DNA from: Pseudeuparius sepicola
Taxonomy: Eukaryota; Arthropoda; Insecta; Coleoptera; Anthribidae
Reading direction: 5' to 3'
Length of the DNA stretch: 64,000 nt
Assembly: GCA_963920635.1 (NCBI GenBank)
Contig: OY987298.1
Span: 144,682,257 to 144,746,256 of the forward strand
The notes under the pieces are model-generated. The model saw only the letters and a program-made list of their open reading frames with translations. It searched no databases and was not told the DNA's origin. Positions 1 to 10,962 of this stretch are shown piece after piece. Position 1 is the stretch's first letter. Each line of letters begins with the position of its first letter. The translations under genes and the position numbers were made by a program.

Positions 1-106
1 ATACTTTTAAGTGCCTATATATTATGCTTGGCGCTGATCCAGAAAGGGAAAGGGAGTGACTGCGGAAAGTCAACATAATTTTGGATTAATTTTGGAAGTA
101 AGTACA

Positions 107-1064
107 TACAGGGTGCTCCAAACTTTATCAGCCATACTTTAAAAACTGCCAGAAAATTTCAAAAAAGGAGATTTTTCAACATGTATCGAAATCCTAGCGG
201 TTTTCGATTTTCGTCAAAGTTCAATTTTTTTTCAAGTTTTCTTTTTTTTCCTAAAAAACATATTAGGTATTTGGTATATTGGTATAGTTTAGACACTTTT
301 TATAAATTAAAAATAATTCAGCCCATCTACTTCTACTAGTGCCGGACTTGCCGGAGAGGGTCAACCATCATATTTTTTAATAAAAAATGGTACGCCACTG
401 GAAAAGTATTTTTTTTTGCCTTCACTAAGGTTTCCAATCAATTATAAGAAAAAACTATTTTTAACTTTTTTCGAAAAATGTACCGTTTATGAAAAATTCA
501 CTTTTGTGCGTTATTTTCATTTTGGGTTCAAATGTTATTAAGGAAAGTTGTTCGGAATTAAAATCTTAGTAGGTATGCAAAATTTCGAGAGCCATTGACA
601 TACTTTCCTTACTTCTGCTAAAAAAATTAAAACGCACAAAAGTGAATTTTTCAAAAACGGTACATTTTTCGAAAAAAAGTTAAGAATAGTTTTTTCTTAT
701 ACCTAATTGATTGGAAAACTTAGTGAAGGCAAAAAAAATACTTTTCCAGTGGCGCACCATTTTTTTTATTAAAAAATAATATGATGGATGACACCCATAT
801 CTCCGAGACTAGTGGAAGTAGATGGGCTGAATTATTTTTAATTTATAGTATTTAATGAGTCTCTAAACTGTACCAAATATGTTTGCCTTAGCTGTCTTCC
901 TTTAGGAAAAAATAAAAGAAAACTTGAAAAAAATTGAACTTTGACGCCCTGTATATCGAAAACCGTTAGGATTTAGATACATGTTTATAGGAAAAAAATC
1001 TCCTTTTTCGAAATTTTCTAGCAGTTTTTCAAACATTGCTGATAAAGTTTGGACCACCCTGTAC
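107..1064. mobile_element. Long palindromic (foldback) MITE with CAGGGTG ends
   Basis: The left arm begins TACAGGGTGCTCCAAAC and the right arm ends with its near reverse complement, GTTTGGACCACCCTGTAC. Arms of roughly 400 bp stay complementary inwards, including matching CACTTTTGTGCG/CGCACAAAAGTG blocks near 505 and 630, around a short AT-rich centre. No coding content is seen. Both ends read TA|CAGGGTG, which would fit a TA target duplication as in Tc1/mariner-type MITEs; that family assignment is inference. Confidence 0.8.
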
Positions 1065-1274
1065 ACAAGATAATATTTCACTTTTGAACTTGAGTACTCC
1101 CCATAATGACATTAGTTTTTTATTAATTTGGGATTAAGAAACAAAAAGTAATTTTATGTGAGTAGAATTTTTACAGAAACTCGAATAGGAGGTCAACATT
1201 AATGTACAATAAGGTATCTTGAAGTCTGCAGAAAATAATAACGCCCAGTATATTTTTGCAATTTTTCACAATTA

Positions 1275-1698
1275 TTGTTTTGAATAAAGCAACTAAAAAT
1301 ACAGATTTTTTCACCCTTGTTTTTTTCTTATGTCGCTCCGTGTTCGAGAAAAAAAATCCTATTTTTTGCACGTCTCTGAATTTAGAAAAGAATCTATAGG
1401 ACAAAAAGTTGCTTTATTCAAAACAATTCTTAGACAGTAATAAAAAAAAAAGATTTTTTGACAAAATTTTAACACTCTATATTCAGGAAATGCAGCGATT
1501 CTGGAAATATGTTTATAGGAATTTTTTTCTTATTTTGTCCCAAGGAATATCCCCTTCAATTTGTTTTGGAAACACACTGTATAAGGTGTTGATAAAATTT
1601 TACCAGAAAAACTGTTGCATGCTTATATTTTTTGCAATAACTTTCCGAAGTAGATTTTCTGTGGTAAAGCGTGAAGTTCTGTACAGGGTGTCCCAATT
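1275..1698. repeat. Repeat remnant: short inverted repeat plus a solo CAGGGTG end
   Basis: A 20-bp inverted repeat (TTGTTTTGAATAAAGCAACT at 1275 and its complement near 1406) lies beside a single TACAGGGTGTCCC terminus at 1682-1694. It probably comes from another member of the CAGGGTG-ended palindrome group with one end lost. No gene is seen from 1700 to 2430, only AT-rich sequence. Confidence 0.45.
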
Positions 1699-2476
1699 TA
1701 AATGAACTCTTGACTCTGCATTATTTCTGTTATTTTTTGACTAGAAAAAAAATCTAGAATTCTCCGGGGATTTCCAATATCAAGTCAAAATAATTACTAT
1801 ACTGATTACTGGGTGTTGTTAAAAAGTTTTGGCTAAAAACACTTTTGCTTGAATTCTTTTTGTTGTCCCAATTCCAACGAGATATAGTTATTCGTGAAAT
1901 TATTACTTTAAGATTATTTTGGTGTCTTTCTATTGGTAGGCGTATCGCGTATCTACTATTGATATTCATGAATAGGTGTATAGGTAGGTAAATAATAATA
2001 GTGTCTTTATTCATTGGTATAAAGTACCTACATTGAAAGTACATTCTGTATGATGGCTGTCTTCATACAATATAATGCTCTTCCACACAATTCTAGAAAT
2101 TGAATAAAGCCCGACAATATTTTTAAGCTTCAACTTGAACAATACATATTTTGCTATATGATATTTAGCGATATTTGGCTAAGAAAAAGTATTTAAACCA
2201 TATAGGTAGAATCGATAAGTTTCATTAATTATTCCATAAGTTTCATTAATTATTCCGCACCAAACATTAACACCAAAATGTTCTTGATTCTCCGTGGAGT
2301 GAACTTTATGAAGATTTTCATTGCCCCAGTGAGGGTTATTTTTTCTATTTGGGATGCCATTACTTACGAACCTACTTTCGTCAATCCTTAAAAATATGTT
2401 TTCGTTTTCAAATAAAAGATTTTACGATTTTTGGACAGATTTATCGTATAACAGTCAACAAGATACAAATGCAAGC

Positions 2477-2503
2477 TTTCGAACACTATGTGTTCTTCAT
2501 CAG
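2477..2503 (-). ncRNA. Hammerhead-ribozyme-like core in a Penelope-type element tail
   Basis: On the minus strand the sequence reads CTGATGA, then a hairpin GAACAC-ATA-GTGTTC, then GAAA. This is the order of the hammerhead catalytic core: CUGANGA box, stem II, GAAA box. One extra A precedes stem II. The flanking AGCTTTCGAACAC...TTCTTCATCAGG context resembles tails that I associate with insect Penelope-like retroelements, which are known to carry hammerhead motifs. I could not define a convincing stem III or cleavage triplet, so activity is unproven and the core may be decayed. Confidence 0.4.
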
Positions 2504-2611
2504 GCTAAAATTTAAAAATATATAAACAAAAACTATAATTGTTATTAAAATAAAATTATTTATTTTTTTATTAAAATAAATAAATTTTTATATCTTGCAA
2601 CCTTTGTATAG

Positions 2612-2994
2612 TATAAATGAACTCACTTGGAACTTGGAACACAGTGATATAGCCAATAAGAAAGCGAGCGTAGCGATTTGATTGGTCGGCGTTTCGACGT
2701 AGGCCAGTTAAGCCAGTATAAGCAGTGCCGTGCACGGAAATAAGGATTGCGCTTTATTTTACGGATTTTGGTTTTGTGTATAGATTTTGTGTGGTGTTGT
2801 TTTGTGTGAAACAAAATTGTTTGTTTGCTTTGGTTTGAATTATTTTAAAGTTTATTTTATTCTTTTTTTTTAAGTATTTAAATACAATTTGTATAATATT
2901 ATTAAAGGCCGCGCGCCGCCTATGACTCGATCTTGTTTTACGAAGCAAACGCCGCCCAAGCGTTTGTATGCTGTTCCAAGTGAGTTCACTTATA
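2612..2994. mobile_element. MITE with TGAACTCACTTGGAAC terminal inverted repeats
   Basis: The left end TATAAATGAACTCACTTGG and the right end, the complement of TATAAGTGAACTCACTTGG, form inverted repeats of about 20 bp with one or two mismatches, enclosing 383 bp. The interior holds short GC-rich blocks (near 2680-2745 and 2908-2965) and no coding potential. The superfamily cannot be told from the ends. Confidence 0.7.
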
Positions 2995-3589
2995 CCATAC
3001 ATAATATATTTTTGTATAACTTGGAAGAAAATAGTAAAATATCATGTAATTCTAATTTTTTCTGGCTTATTCGCCATAAATAGATAACATGTCCACTTTT
3101 TCTTCATGACTAGCCATTGCACTTAATTTTTTTTGGGTTAAGCACTTTTATCTCTGGTAATGGTAATGTCGAACTTGACAGTTTAAGATAAACCAAACAA
3201 AAACAATGAAATGTCATGGCCTATATGATTAATATTTTAATTCTATAATTCTTCTGGTAGGGTGTATTTTAGTTTCTTGGTTTGGAAAAATATTCCAAAC
3301 GATATAGGTATTGTACATACTTTAGATAAGACGAGCCGAGAATTGACGAAAATGTGGCAATGGGGTTAAACCATGACACTATAACCATAACATAACATAT
3401 TAGTTATTGTATCATGAGGTTAAACTATGCAACGGAAGATTTTATATTGACTGACTTTATATGATTATTCAATGACATAATATAACAATAATGTCTTTTA
3501 TCATTACCCATGGCCTATTATATTAGCTCATGGCACGACATCACGTCATAATAATAAAATAAATACACATTGTCAATGACATTGAGCCA

Positions 3590-4500
3590 AAATGATGTTC
3601 TACTTTACCAAGCCGACAAACTGAAATCAGGGGACCTTATTGGACACCTACAAATACTGGACACCGCCCAACTTCAATCCTTGATAATGCCAAAGGACTA
3701 CATGCAAAAATAATGAAATCGTAACACAGAAACATCTTCTGGTACACAGACGGATCCAAACAAAAGATATGACGGAGTTGGGATTAGGATATATGGTCCT
3801 ATAATATTAATGTTATAGAACCTCACGGTCCGCAGGGAAGACACCATCCATTTTCCAGGCTGAACTTCAAGCCGTAAATGAATGTGCCCATGAGCAAATC
3901 AACAAACGCATCAAGGAGGAAAGAATATACATCTTCATCAGAAAATCAGGCAACACTGAAAGCTCCGAAGTCTTATAGTAGTTATGAGTCTAAAGTTGCC
4001 TGGGAATGCAAAGCCCATCTAAAGCAACTGGCTATAGGCAATAGATTGGCCCTAATGTGGGTGCCAGGGCATGAGGGTGTTCATGGCAATGAAATCGCTG
4101 ATAGCCTCGCTCGAGAAGCGGCTAAGGCCCCATTTTACGGTCCTGAACCATTTTGTGGCGTAAACAAAAGCCACTTGTTGACAGAGATAAAGATGTGGGA
4201 AAAAGAACAAGACAAAGACAAGCGCAAAGATTTTTGACCTACCCGGCTGAGAATTCCTAAAATCTTCTCATTCTAAATAAGAATGAATTAAGGTTCATAT
4301 TTCTACTTACTGGACATTGTCCCTTATGTTAAAAAAATGGGCAAAAAAGAAAATGGTCTATGTAGATTCTGCAACGAACGCGGAATAAGTAACCTATATA
4401 TTTTGTGGGAATAAGCACATATAGGTATACTTACTGTGCGAGTGTCTCCTCTTACCTCGTAGCAGATTCAAACACTTCGAAAATATTGATATAAGTCCAA
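3590..4500 (+). pseudogene. Non-LTR retrotransposon remnant: RNase H domain and C-terminal tail
   Basis: Broken frames encode a retrotransposon RNase H. YTDGSK is readable near 3745. An open stretch at 3878-4237 contains WVPGHEGVHGNEIADSLA, the conserved C-terminal part of RNase H domains in I/jockey-type LINEs. About 70 bases further, LTGHC and the LCRFCNERG cysteine motif (4310-4385) match the usual zinc-knuckle-like tail after RNase H. The reverse transcriptase is missing and stops and frameshifts separate the pieces, so this is a dead 3' fragment. It lies about 15 kb upstream of the zinc-finger gene. Confidence 0.8.
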
Positions 4501-4791
4501 GCGAAATTGGCAACATGGCCTCAGCCTGAGCTTCGTCAAATCAAAAGCCCAGGTGACCTTGGTAGAGTACCTACTTGCGAGTACAGGTACAAAGCATTCG
4601 ACTTCTCTACCTATGCACCTTTGATATTGATAACAACTGTTCAAATACCTACCACTAACACCAACAACATTTAAAAACGTCGAGATAAATTTTAAATCGA
4701 GTAGGTACCTCCCTATCCCTACATCCCTCATTTAGGTATTTTCGAGATAAAAGATAAGAATAACCGCCTAGATCCCAGCGGGCGCGCACGT

Positions 4792-4831
4792 AGGTAAAAC
4801 CTACTACCTAGGTAAAACCTACTACCTAGGT
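4792..4831. repeat. 18-bp tandem duplication in GGTA-rich simple sequence
   Basis: AGGTAAAACCTACTACCT occurs twice head to tail and is followed by further AGGTA/ACCTACC words up to about 4875. These GTAGGTACCTAC-like words recur through the window (for example 6000-6110, 20395-20660, 24595-24640) and look like a genome-wide simple-sequence habit. Confidence 0.7.
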
Positions 4832-5079
4832 ATTGTGTTTTATACATAGGTATTCGTATAGGTACCTACCTACCAAGTAATTTTGAAACGTGTGCAAAAT
4901 ATCAGAGCCTATCCTAGGTATATAATAAGCTCCGAAGCTCGACCTTGATGAGTTTGTGCTGGGCATAAACCCAATATACCTACAAACTTCGCCTCTATAT
5001 GCAGGTTTGAAGTAATATTACCCGGCATTAATAGAGCCTCTTGAATAAGGAATGCGCAGTTGCTCGGCCTTTTCTACCT

Positions 5080-5700
5080 GACCGCGTAGGTACCGGTCTC
5101 AACAACCTCTCTCCGATACCCTACTCAACAGCCAACTCAGCTCGCATTTCCATAAATAAAAAACGCCATAAATCACGGAGAACAAAGCCGTGACTCATTT
5201 TTTATTACGATCGTCGTGCCCGGGGTGGTGGGGGCTCGCTCGCCTCTATTAACCGAGGGCGAGTCCATGTTCGCCTCGGCCGGGGTGGGTCCGACCTCTG
5301 AGCGATCACCGGTAATCGTCGATTTTTCCGCGCGCCTCAGAGCCGCCTGCGATGGGACTTTCTACCGCCTGCGGAAAATAGTTTTGATGTCCTGAATAAA
5401 CGACCGCCGCAGCACCGTCCGTCGTTATCGCTCGGTGTTGTATATTGTATATTATATCGCAGTGAGCGGCGCGCCGTAAATTTAGGTGAGTAAAGTAAAC
5501 CTGTCGTATTTGCCGTGCGTTTTGAGTTTGCAAATTTGATCGATAATGGCGGGGGAGGTTTGGCAAACGCGCGCGCCTAGTTAGGTATTATAAGGGCAGT
5601 ATCGGGGGAGGCCGCGTTTCCTTTGTTAGGGGCGTGCGCGTGCGCATTGGGACGCTGCGCGGCCGGATTAGGTCGTTGTCCTTATCACGGGATAAGTTGC
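5080..5700. other. GC-rich, CpG-rich non-coding block
   Basis: This stretch is markedly richer in G+C and CpG than its AT-rich surroundings, and no frame in it looks protein-coding. It contains homeodomain-like words (CCATAAATCA near 5168, TTTATTACGATCG near 5200). AT-rich TAATTAATGAGG-like words follow at 5800-5900. It could be a distal regulatory element or unrecognised promoter of the zinc-finger gene 14 kb downstream, or simply an old GC-rich insertion. Function is inference. Confidence 0.3.
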
Positions 5701-6439
5701 TGTTGATGGGTGATTATCGTCAGAAAAAAAGTGGGTATCCGGGTTTATAATGGGCGATTATCGCGCAGGAAACGGGATGGTATTGAGTAAACGCGTATAT
5801 CTGATTAATAATTAATGAGGTATTTATTCGAGCGCGGTGTCAATGGTATTTAAATCGTTTGGTTTTAAATACAAACTAAACGTAATAAATAAATAATAAA
5901 TTATTATTCGATTAGGTCGAATATTTTTAACGCATGATCGAATCCTGTCCAATTTGTGTAGGTACCTATACCTATTTACTATTTACCCAACAAAAACATC
6001 AAAATACCTATCACAGGTTGCTTGTGATATAGGTACCTAGATAGAATTAACGATAGAATGTTAAGAAATATGCGTATAGTATATTGTATAACGAGAATGG
6101 AATAACACATACCTACCTAAGTATTATCGTTAAGCGCGAAATGTTGATGAGAGTAGATACCAATTAATTTTATTGGACAGCGATTGGTTGATAAGCAAGT
6201 AGCTGCCAAAGTAGGTATGCATTTTTTTCTTTACAATTCGCGCGACAAGCTTTTCAATTTGCAAAAACTTGTCGCAATTTGGAATTGAATAATTAGGTAG
6301 GTATCTTAACGAGACCTAAACTTATTTTATTCGTTTTAGTAGGTACATATGGCTTAAATAAAAGTTGTTTTTAAAAAGGTTTTTTCATTTTCAATTTTAT
6401 TTTGTGCTTTTTACCTATATGATTCCCATGTTAGGAGAG

Positions 6440-6962
6440 TGGTAAAGAAATTTAGTCCGTCATCTTGGGGCGGCCACCATATTGGATTTCTTATAAAGTC
6501 ATTCACCTTATTGTTTTCTACCCGTCGAGCCCTTTCATTTGATACCCACTTGGGTATCAAATAGGTAATCGGCAGCGCCCATATTGAATTTAGTGTGATG
6601 TCACTAACTTTATTTTTTCTACTCTTCAAGCCTTTTCATTTGATACCCATATTAAGGGCGTTGACAAAAAATAGATCATCCGCCATCTTGGAGCGGCGGC
6701 CATATTGAATTTAGTGTGATGTCACTAACTTTATCGTTTTCTACTCTTCCAGCTCTTTAATTTGATACCCATATTAAGGGGGTTGACAAAAAATACATCA
6801 TCCGCCATCTTGGAGCCATTTTGAAAGTATCACAATATTGAGTATCGCCGGAACTAAAGGTGTATGCAAAATTTCAGCTCCATCGGATGTCAGGAAGTGG
6901 TTCAATAATTCAGCTTGCAAGATTCGACCCACATACATACTAACAGGTGAAGTTAAATAAAA
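6440..6962. repeat. Tandem ~130-bp repeats with a retroelement-like tail
   Basis: Three imperfect copies carry the phrases CATCTTGGGGC/CATCTTGGAGC, CATATTGAATTTAGTGTGATG, TTTTCTACTCTTC and TTTGATACCCATATTAAGG in the same order. They end in a GTATGCAAAATTTCAGCTCC block and GATTCGACCCACATACATAC (6865-6935). Such tails are common in insect repeats. The array directly abuts the minus-strand LINE fragment at 6968, so it is plausibly that element's 3' region. Confidence 0.6.
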
Positions 6963-6967
6963 TCTTG

Positions 6968-7953
6968 TAAAAAACAGTGGTTCTAAAAGAATCCCCTGGG
7001 GAATGCCATATTTAATTGTTCTCTTAGTACTAACAGTTTGGTTTATTTGGACCTGTTGTTTTCGTCCCACCAAATAATAAGAATAAGACCTAAAGAATCT
7101 TTCAACGTTGCCTCTAAAGCCCATATCACGCATAACATCCAGCAACAGAGTACGGTCCACCGTGTCAAACACTTTAGCGATATCCATAAATACACAAACA
7201 CTAGGCTTACCCCAAGAACGGTAGACGCACTACCGTTCTTGGGCTTACCCCTCTGCGAAATAACCAAGGCTTTAGATTAAGGAATCCATATATTTTAGAA
7301 GTTAAAGTTTATTTAAAGATATACAAAGTTTAAAGTATTCTTTTTAAAACCGAAATGGTTTTCGTGAATTAGTTTTTGTCTTTCACAGAAACTATCGCCA
7401 TTTTTAAATATAGGTGTACTATTGTTTTTTTTTTAATAACTGAGACACTTTCCTCTCTGGAATATTAGGTTTATAATGTAAGCTAGAGGCTTTGCTATTT
7501 TTGTTGTAATGTTTTTCAACGCTTCTGCTCGAATACCTATTGTCCAGGTCCAGACCAGCCTTTTTCTTAGTGTTTAGTGTTACATGGTTTATGACTTCTT
7601 GGTCTAGATGCAGATGATGATCTTTTAATAATTTTCATTGCTAAAATTTCCCCCACTTCCGTGAAAAATTTATTGAAAGTATTTGCAATTTGTACTGCAT
7701 CCATTATGTTTCCATTTTCCGTTTTTACTTCACTTATTTTTATTTCTGTTTACAAATTCTGTTTACAGTATTCTTCTTTTGCATAGTATTTTTCTTTGGC
7801 AAGTTTAATTAAAGTGGACAAGTTGTCTTTGCAGAGAATGTTCCAAGTTTCCGTCAAAACCAGAATATCAATTCTGGTATGAAAACAGCTCAGTAACACT
7901 TTGAACTCATTAAGATTTTTTGCGAGGCTTCTTATATTTTTAACCGACTTCAA
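6968..7953 (-). pseudogene. Non-LTR retrotransposon remnant: endonuclease and reverse transcriptase pieces
   Basis: Read on the minus strand, the first piece (about 7953-7850) encodes NIRSL...FDI-like endonuclease sequence ending in ILVLTETW, a typical strand of the APE-type endonuclease. A middle stretch resembles the linker of LINE ORF2 (FNKFFTEVGEILA near 7640). The last piece (7187-6968) encodes MDIAKVFDTVDRTLL, then a segment ending IKYGIPQGILLEP, matching RT motifs 3 and 4. The catalytic YxDD box is absent, frames are broken and most of both domains is missing, so this is inactive. Confidence 0.75.
7212..7242. repeat. Perfect 13-bp hairpin
   Basis: CCAAGAACGGTAG and its exact complement CTACCGTTCTTGG are separated by ACGCA. 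It lies within the dead LINE and seems to arise from a local inverted duplication of retrotransposon sequence. Confidence 0.8.
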
Positions 7954-8417
7954 AAAAGGAGGAGGTTATCAATTCGGTTGTATGTTTTTTTTATGTTAGT
8001 TATCTCAGAACTCCGTCATTTATAAACCGATTTGGACAATTCTTTTTTATTTGAAAGGGTATACCTACAGAATGGTCCCATTTAAATTTGAAGAAAAAAT
8101 TCCACCCTTAAGGGTGGACAAATAGGGGATGAAATTTCATATTGAACCGATCTCGATGATTCTTTTTTTATTAGAAAGGGAGTACCTACCTCAGAGGTGG
8201 CCCCATTTAAATTTGAAGAAAAAATTCCACCCCTAAGGGTGGAAAAATAGGGGATGAAATTTCATATTGGACCGATTACGATGATTCTCTTTTTATTAGA
8301 AAGGGATTACTTTAGGAGTGGCCCCATTTAAATTTGAAGAGAAAAATTTCAATCCTAAGGGCTATTAAATTCCATCCCCTATTTGGGGATGGAATTTAAT
8401 ATTGGACCAATTTCGAT
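7950..8417. repeat. Tandem ~125-bp repeat array, interrupted by the pogo element
   Basis: After ACCGACTTC-like AAAAAAGGAGGAGGTTATC (near 7960), about three copies of a unit follow, each with GGACCGAT..CGATGATTCTTTT, GAAAGGG, CCCATTTAAATTTGAAGA and AATTCCACCC..AAGGGTGGA. A further copy starts at 8401 and is cut after CGATA, where the pogo transposon is inserted. The array resumes after 11390 as TAATTCTTAATAATTC, matching the interrupted CGATGATTCTT phrase. Confidence 0.7.
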
Positions 8418-8490
8418 ACAGTCAAGTCCCTATTCTTGGGACGGCGCCATTAATTGGGACAAAAACGGCGCATTTTTGAAGTCTTATAAA

Positions 8491-8912
8491 ATGGCAACAC
8501 TGCAACAAAGTCTCGCGAACGCCGCCGCGCGCGCTTCTTCTAGTCTCCCGTCAACCGCTGAGGCGAGTGCATGCGCGAGTTGTGATCACGGTAAGTACGG
8601 TTTCCCGCCAAAACTGGACCTTCGATATTTCGTTAAAATAACCCAACTAAAGTGCTCTGTAGATTAAAGGAAAATAAGTATACACTTTTCAAATTTTGGT
8701 ATGTTATACTCTATACATATCTTCAACTGGTTTTCATAGTGTTAAATGTTTGCTTTTGTTTATTTTTTTTGTATTAATATTTTAGAAAAAATTGTGCAAA
8801 GTATCAAAACTTGGGACACTTGTCCCAAGTTTGGATGTGCTTACATATTATGATATTCTGATGTTCGGTCAGCGAATCCTACTTGATTTTGATATATATG
8901 TTTTTGTACCAG
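8491..8912 (+). promoter_or_regulatory. Probable 5' leader exon and intron of the pogo transposase
   Basis: A GC-rich leader ends at 8590 before a strong donor, GTAAGTACGG. A TTTTTGTACCAG acceptor ends at 8912, 19 bases before the transposase ATG. An ATG at 8491 opens a frame through the leader, but after splicing it meets TGA immediately (GGT TGA), so the leader is most likely untranslated or a short upstream frame. The intron contains the TTGGGACA palindrome. The splice is predicted from consensus only. Confidence 0.5.
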
Positions 8913-8931
8913 GTTGACCCAAAAAAGCACA

Positions 8932-10962
8932 ATGGAGACTAGAAGGCTAGACAAAAGAAAATACCATGATTATTCAGAGGAACTGCTCCAAATTGCATTG
9001 ACAGATATAAGAAGAAATAAACTCTCAGTAAGGCAGGCAGAAGAAAAATACGGGATATCTAAAAGTACGCTGAATAGAAAAATAAACAATAAACATCTAC
9101 AAAAATATGGACGCCCACCCGTGTTTTCAGCAACGGAAGAAGCCCATATATCAAAATGCTTATCCTTGGCTGCAAAGTGGGGATATCCCTTGACAAAGAG
9201 AGACCTAAAGGAAGTAATTAAAAAAAGGTTGGATGGAAAAGGTGTCACAGAAAAACGTTTTATAAACAACAAACCGGGTAAAAAATGGCTAAAAGCTTTT
9301 TTAGCCCGCCAACAAGATTTATTAAAAACGAGACTTAGTCACAACATTAAGCGTGCTAGGGCAGGAATAACTCCAGAAGTGATCACAGAATATTTTAACG
9401 AATTAAAAGAGTCGCTTAAAGATATACCCCCAGAATCAATAATAAATTACGACGAAACAAACATGCAAGATGATCCCGGCAAAAAAAAAGTTATTGTTCA
9501 TCGTCATTGTAAAAATCCAGAACAAATAAAAGACACAAGTAAGGCTGGTTTTTCGGTGATGTTTGCAGGATCTGCAAGTGGAAGCACACTACCCGTTTAC
9601 GTAGTTTACAAATCTGCAACTAACTTGTACCATTCTTGGATGGAAGGCGGTCCGAAAAATGCCAGGTACAACCGATCGAAATCAGGCTGGTTCGAGGGAC
9701 CATTATTTGAAGATTGGTTCATTACAGTGGCTTTACCTTACCTCAAAAAACTTGGAGATGGCCCCAAAGCTATTATTGGCGACAATCTGGCTAGCCACGT
9801 TTCCATTCGAGTGCTGGACTTGTGTATAGAGAATAATATCAAATTTCTGCTCCTTCCACCTAACAGTACCCATCTATGTCAACCCCTGGACCTTGCCTAC
9901 TTTAGTCCGCTGAAGACAGCATGGAGAAAATTGCTAGATGAATATAAAAGCAAACATCGTGGTTCCATTGCAAAAGATATATTTCCTCGAAAATTGAAGC
10001 AGGTATTGGAAATTATAGAAAAAAGCTCCGCCCAAAACTTAAAAAGTGGTTTTGCAGCAAGTGGAATTTACCCCCTAGATCCATACCAAGTCCTAAAGCG
10101 TCTACCTCAAAAAGATGACACCAAAGAAAACTCCGAAGTTTGGACAAACAGCTTCGAAAGTTTTCTTAAACAAAAAAGGCAAAGTGAAACCCAAACTTTA
10201 AGAAAAAGAAAAAAAGTCACTACAGCCCCAGGAAAGAGTTTATCGGAACTAGATGTGGTGGAGAATATTAAAAAAGTAAGGACAGAAAAGAAAAAGAATG
10301 ACGTTGCTGCAATCCCTGGGCCATCCAACGCACCTAATTTAAAAGTAAAAAAACGACTAGTTAAAACCAAGACTCTATATGACCTCTCTGGCTCAAGCGA
10401 AGACGAAGGTCATCTGTCCCTACATGATACCGACTCTGATGTAGATATGGAAGATTTTTCAGATTTTATAGAAGACAGGCGGGAACAAAGCAAAAAAAAA
10501 TTCACAGATAACTTGAACAATAATTCAGACTACATGGCAGATATGGATGCGCAAACTAAAGAGAGTGCTGAAAAAATAGCCAGTGAGAAGCCCGATGGTG
10601 ATAAAGCAATACTAGACAAGACTGAAGACATTTCTAACCCTAATTCCTACGATAAGACCGAGCAAGAAAAGACTGAAAGTAACGTGCAATTAGAAATTAA
10701 AGACTTTGTCATTGTGGACCTCAAATATAACGAGGGCACAAAAAAAGAATGTACCAAAGAGTTTGTGGGAAGAATTTTAAAAATTGACCGCGAACAAATT
10801 CTGTTGGACTTTATGCGAAAGTACAAAGGCTCCCACAACGTGTTTGTTTTTCCAGACATTGAAGACAGGCTATTTGTCCAAAGATCTCAAATAAAAAGAG
10901 TGATAAAACCCGTTAGCAACACTAGAAACACTATATTTACTTTTAACGATCTTGTTTGTTAA
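8932..10962 (+). CDS. Pogo-family DDE transposase, intact
   Basis: A 676-residue protein from the first ATG of an open frame (a few in-frame codons lie upstream without an ATG). Residues about 14-52 form a psq/pogo helix-turn-helix with LSVRQAEEKYGISKSTLNRK, and a CENP-B-like second DNA-binding region follows to about 140. The DDE_1 nuclease core shows D174 in NYDETN, D284 in IGDNLASH and D320 in QPLD, a DDD triad with 35 residues between the last two, plus LPPNSTHLCQPLD and GFAASGIYPLDP. After about 390 comes a long Lys-rich then acidic tail, ending in a compact hydrophobic segment (about 575-655) with VFPDIEDRLFV. It would cut and paste its own element in the nucleus. There are no stops or frameshifts, and AATAAA lies at 11019. 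Jerky/Tigger-like proteins are the nearest relatives by motif. Confidence 0.93.
   Translation: METRRLDKRKYHDYSEELLQIALTDIRRNKLSVRQAEEKYGISKSTLNRKINNKHLQKYGRPPVFSATEEAHISKCLSLAAKWGYPLTKRDLKEVIKKRLDGKGVTEKRFINNKPGKKWLKAFLARQQDLLKTRLSHNIKRARAGITPEVITEYFNELKESLKDIPPESIINYDETNMQDDPGKKKVIVHRHCKNPEQIKDTSKAGFSVMFAGSASGSTLPVYVVYKSATNLYHSWMEGGPKNARYNRSKSGWFEGPLFEDWFITVALPYLKKLGDGPKAIIGDNLASHVSIRVLDLCIENNIKFLLLPPNSTHLCQPLDLAYFSPLKTAWRKLLDEYKSKHRGSIAKDIFPRKLKQVLEIIEKSSAQNLKSGFAASGIYPLDPYQVLKRLPQKDDTKENSEVWTNSFESFLKQKRQSETQTLRKRKKVTTAPGKSLSELDVVENIKKVRTEKKKNDVAAIPGPSNAPNLKVKKRLVKTKTLYDLSGSSEDEGHLSLHDTDSDVDMEDFSDFIEDRREQSKKKFTDNLNNNSDYMADMDAQTKESAEKIASEKPDGDKAILDKTEDISNPNSYDKTEQEKTESNVQLEIKDFVIVDLKYNEGTKKECTKEFVGRILKIDREQILLDFMRKYKGSHNVFVFPDIEDRLFVQRSQIKRVIKPVSNTRNTIFTFNDLVC

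Noticed and set aside
6440..8417. Tandem ~125-130-bp repeats considered as a CRISPR-like array
   Set aside because: Units are long, imperfect and contiguous without unique spacers, and the context is eukaryotic retroelement sequence.
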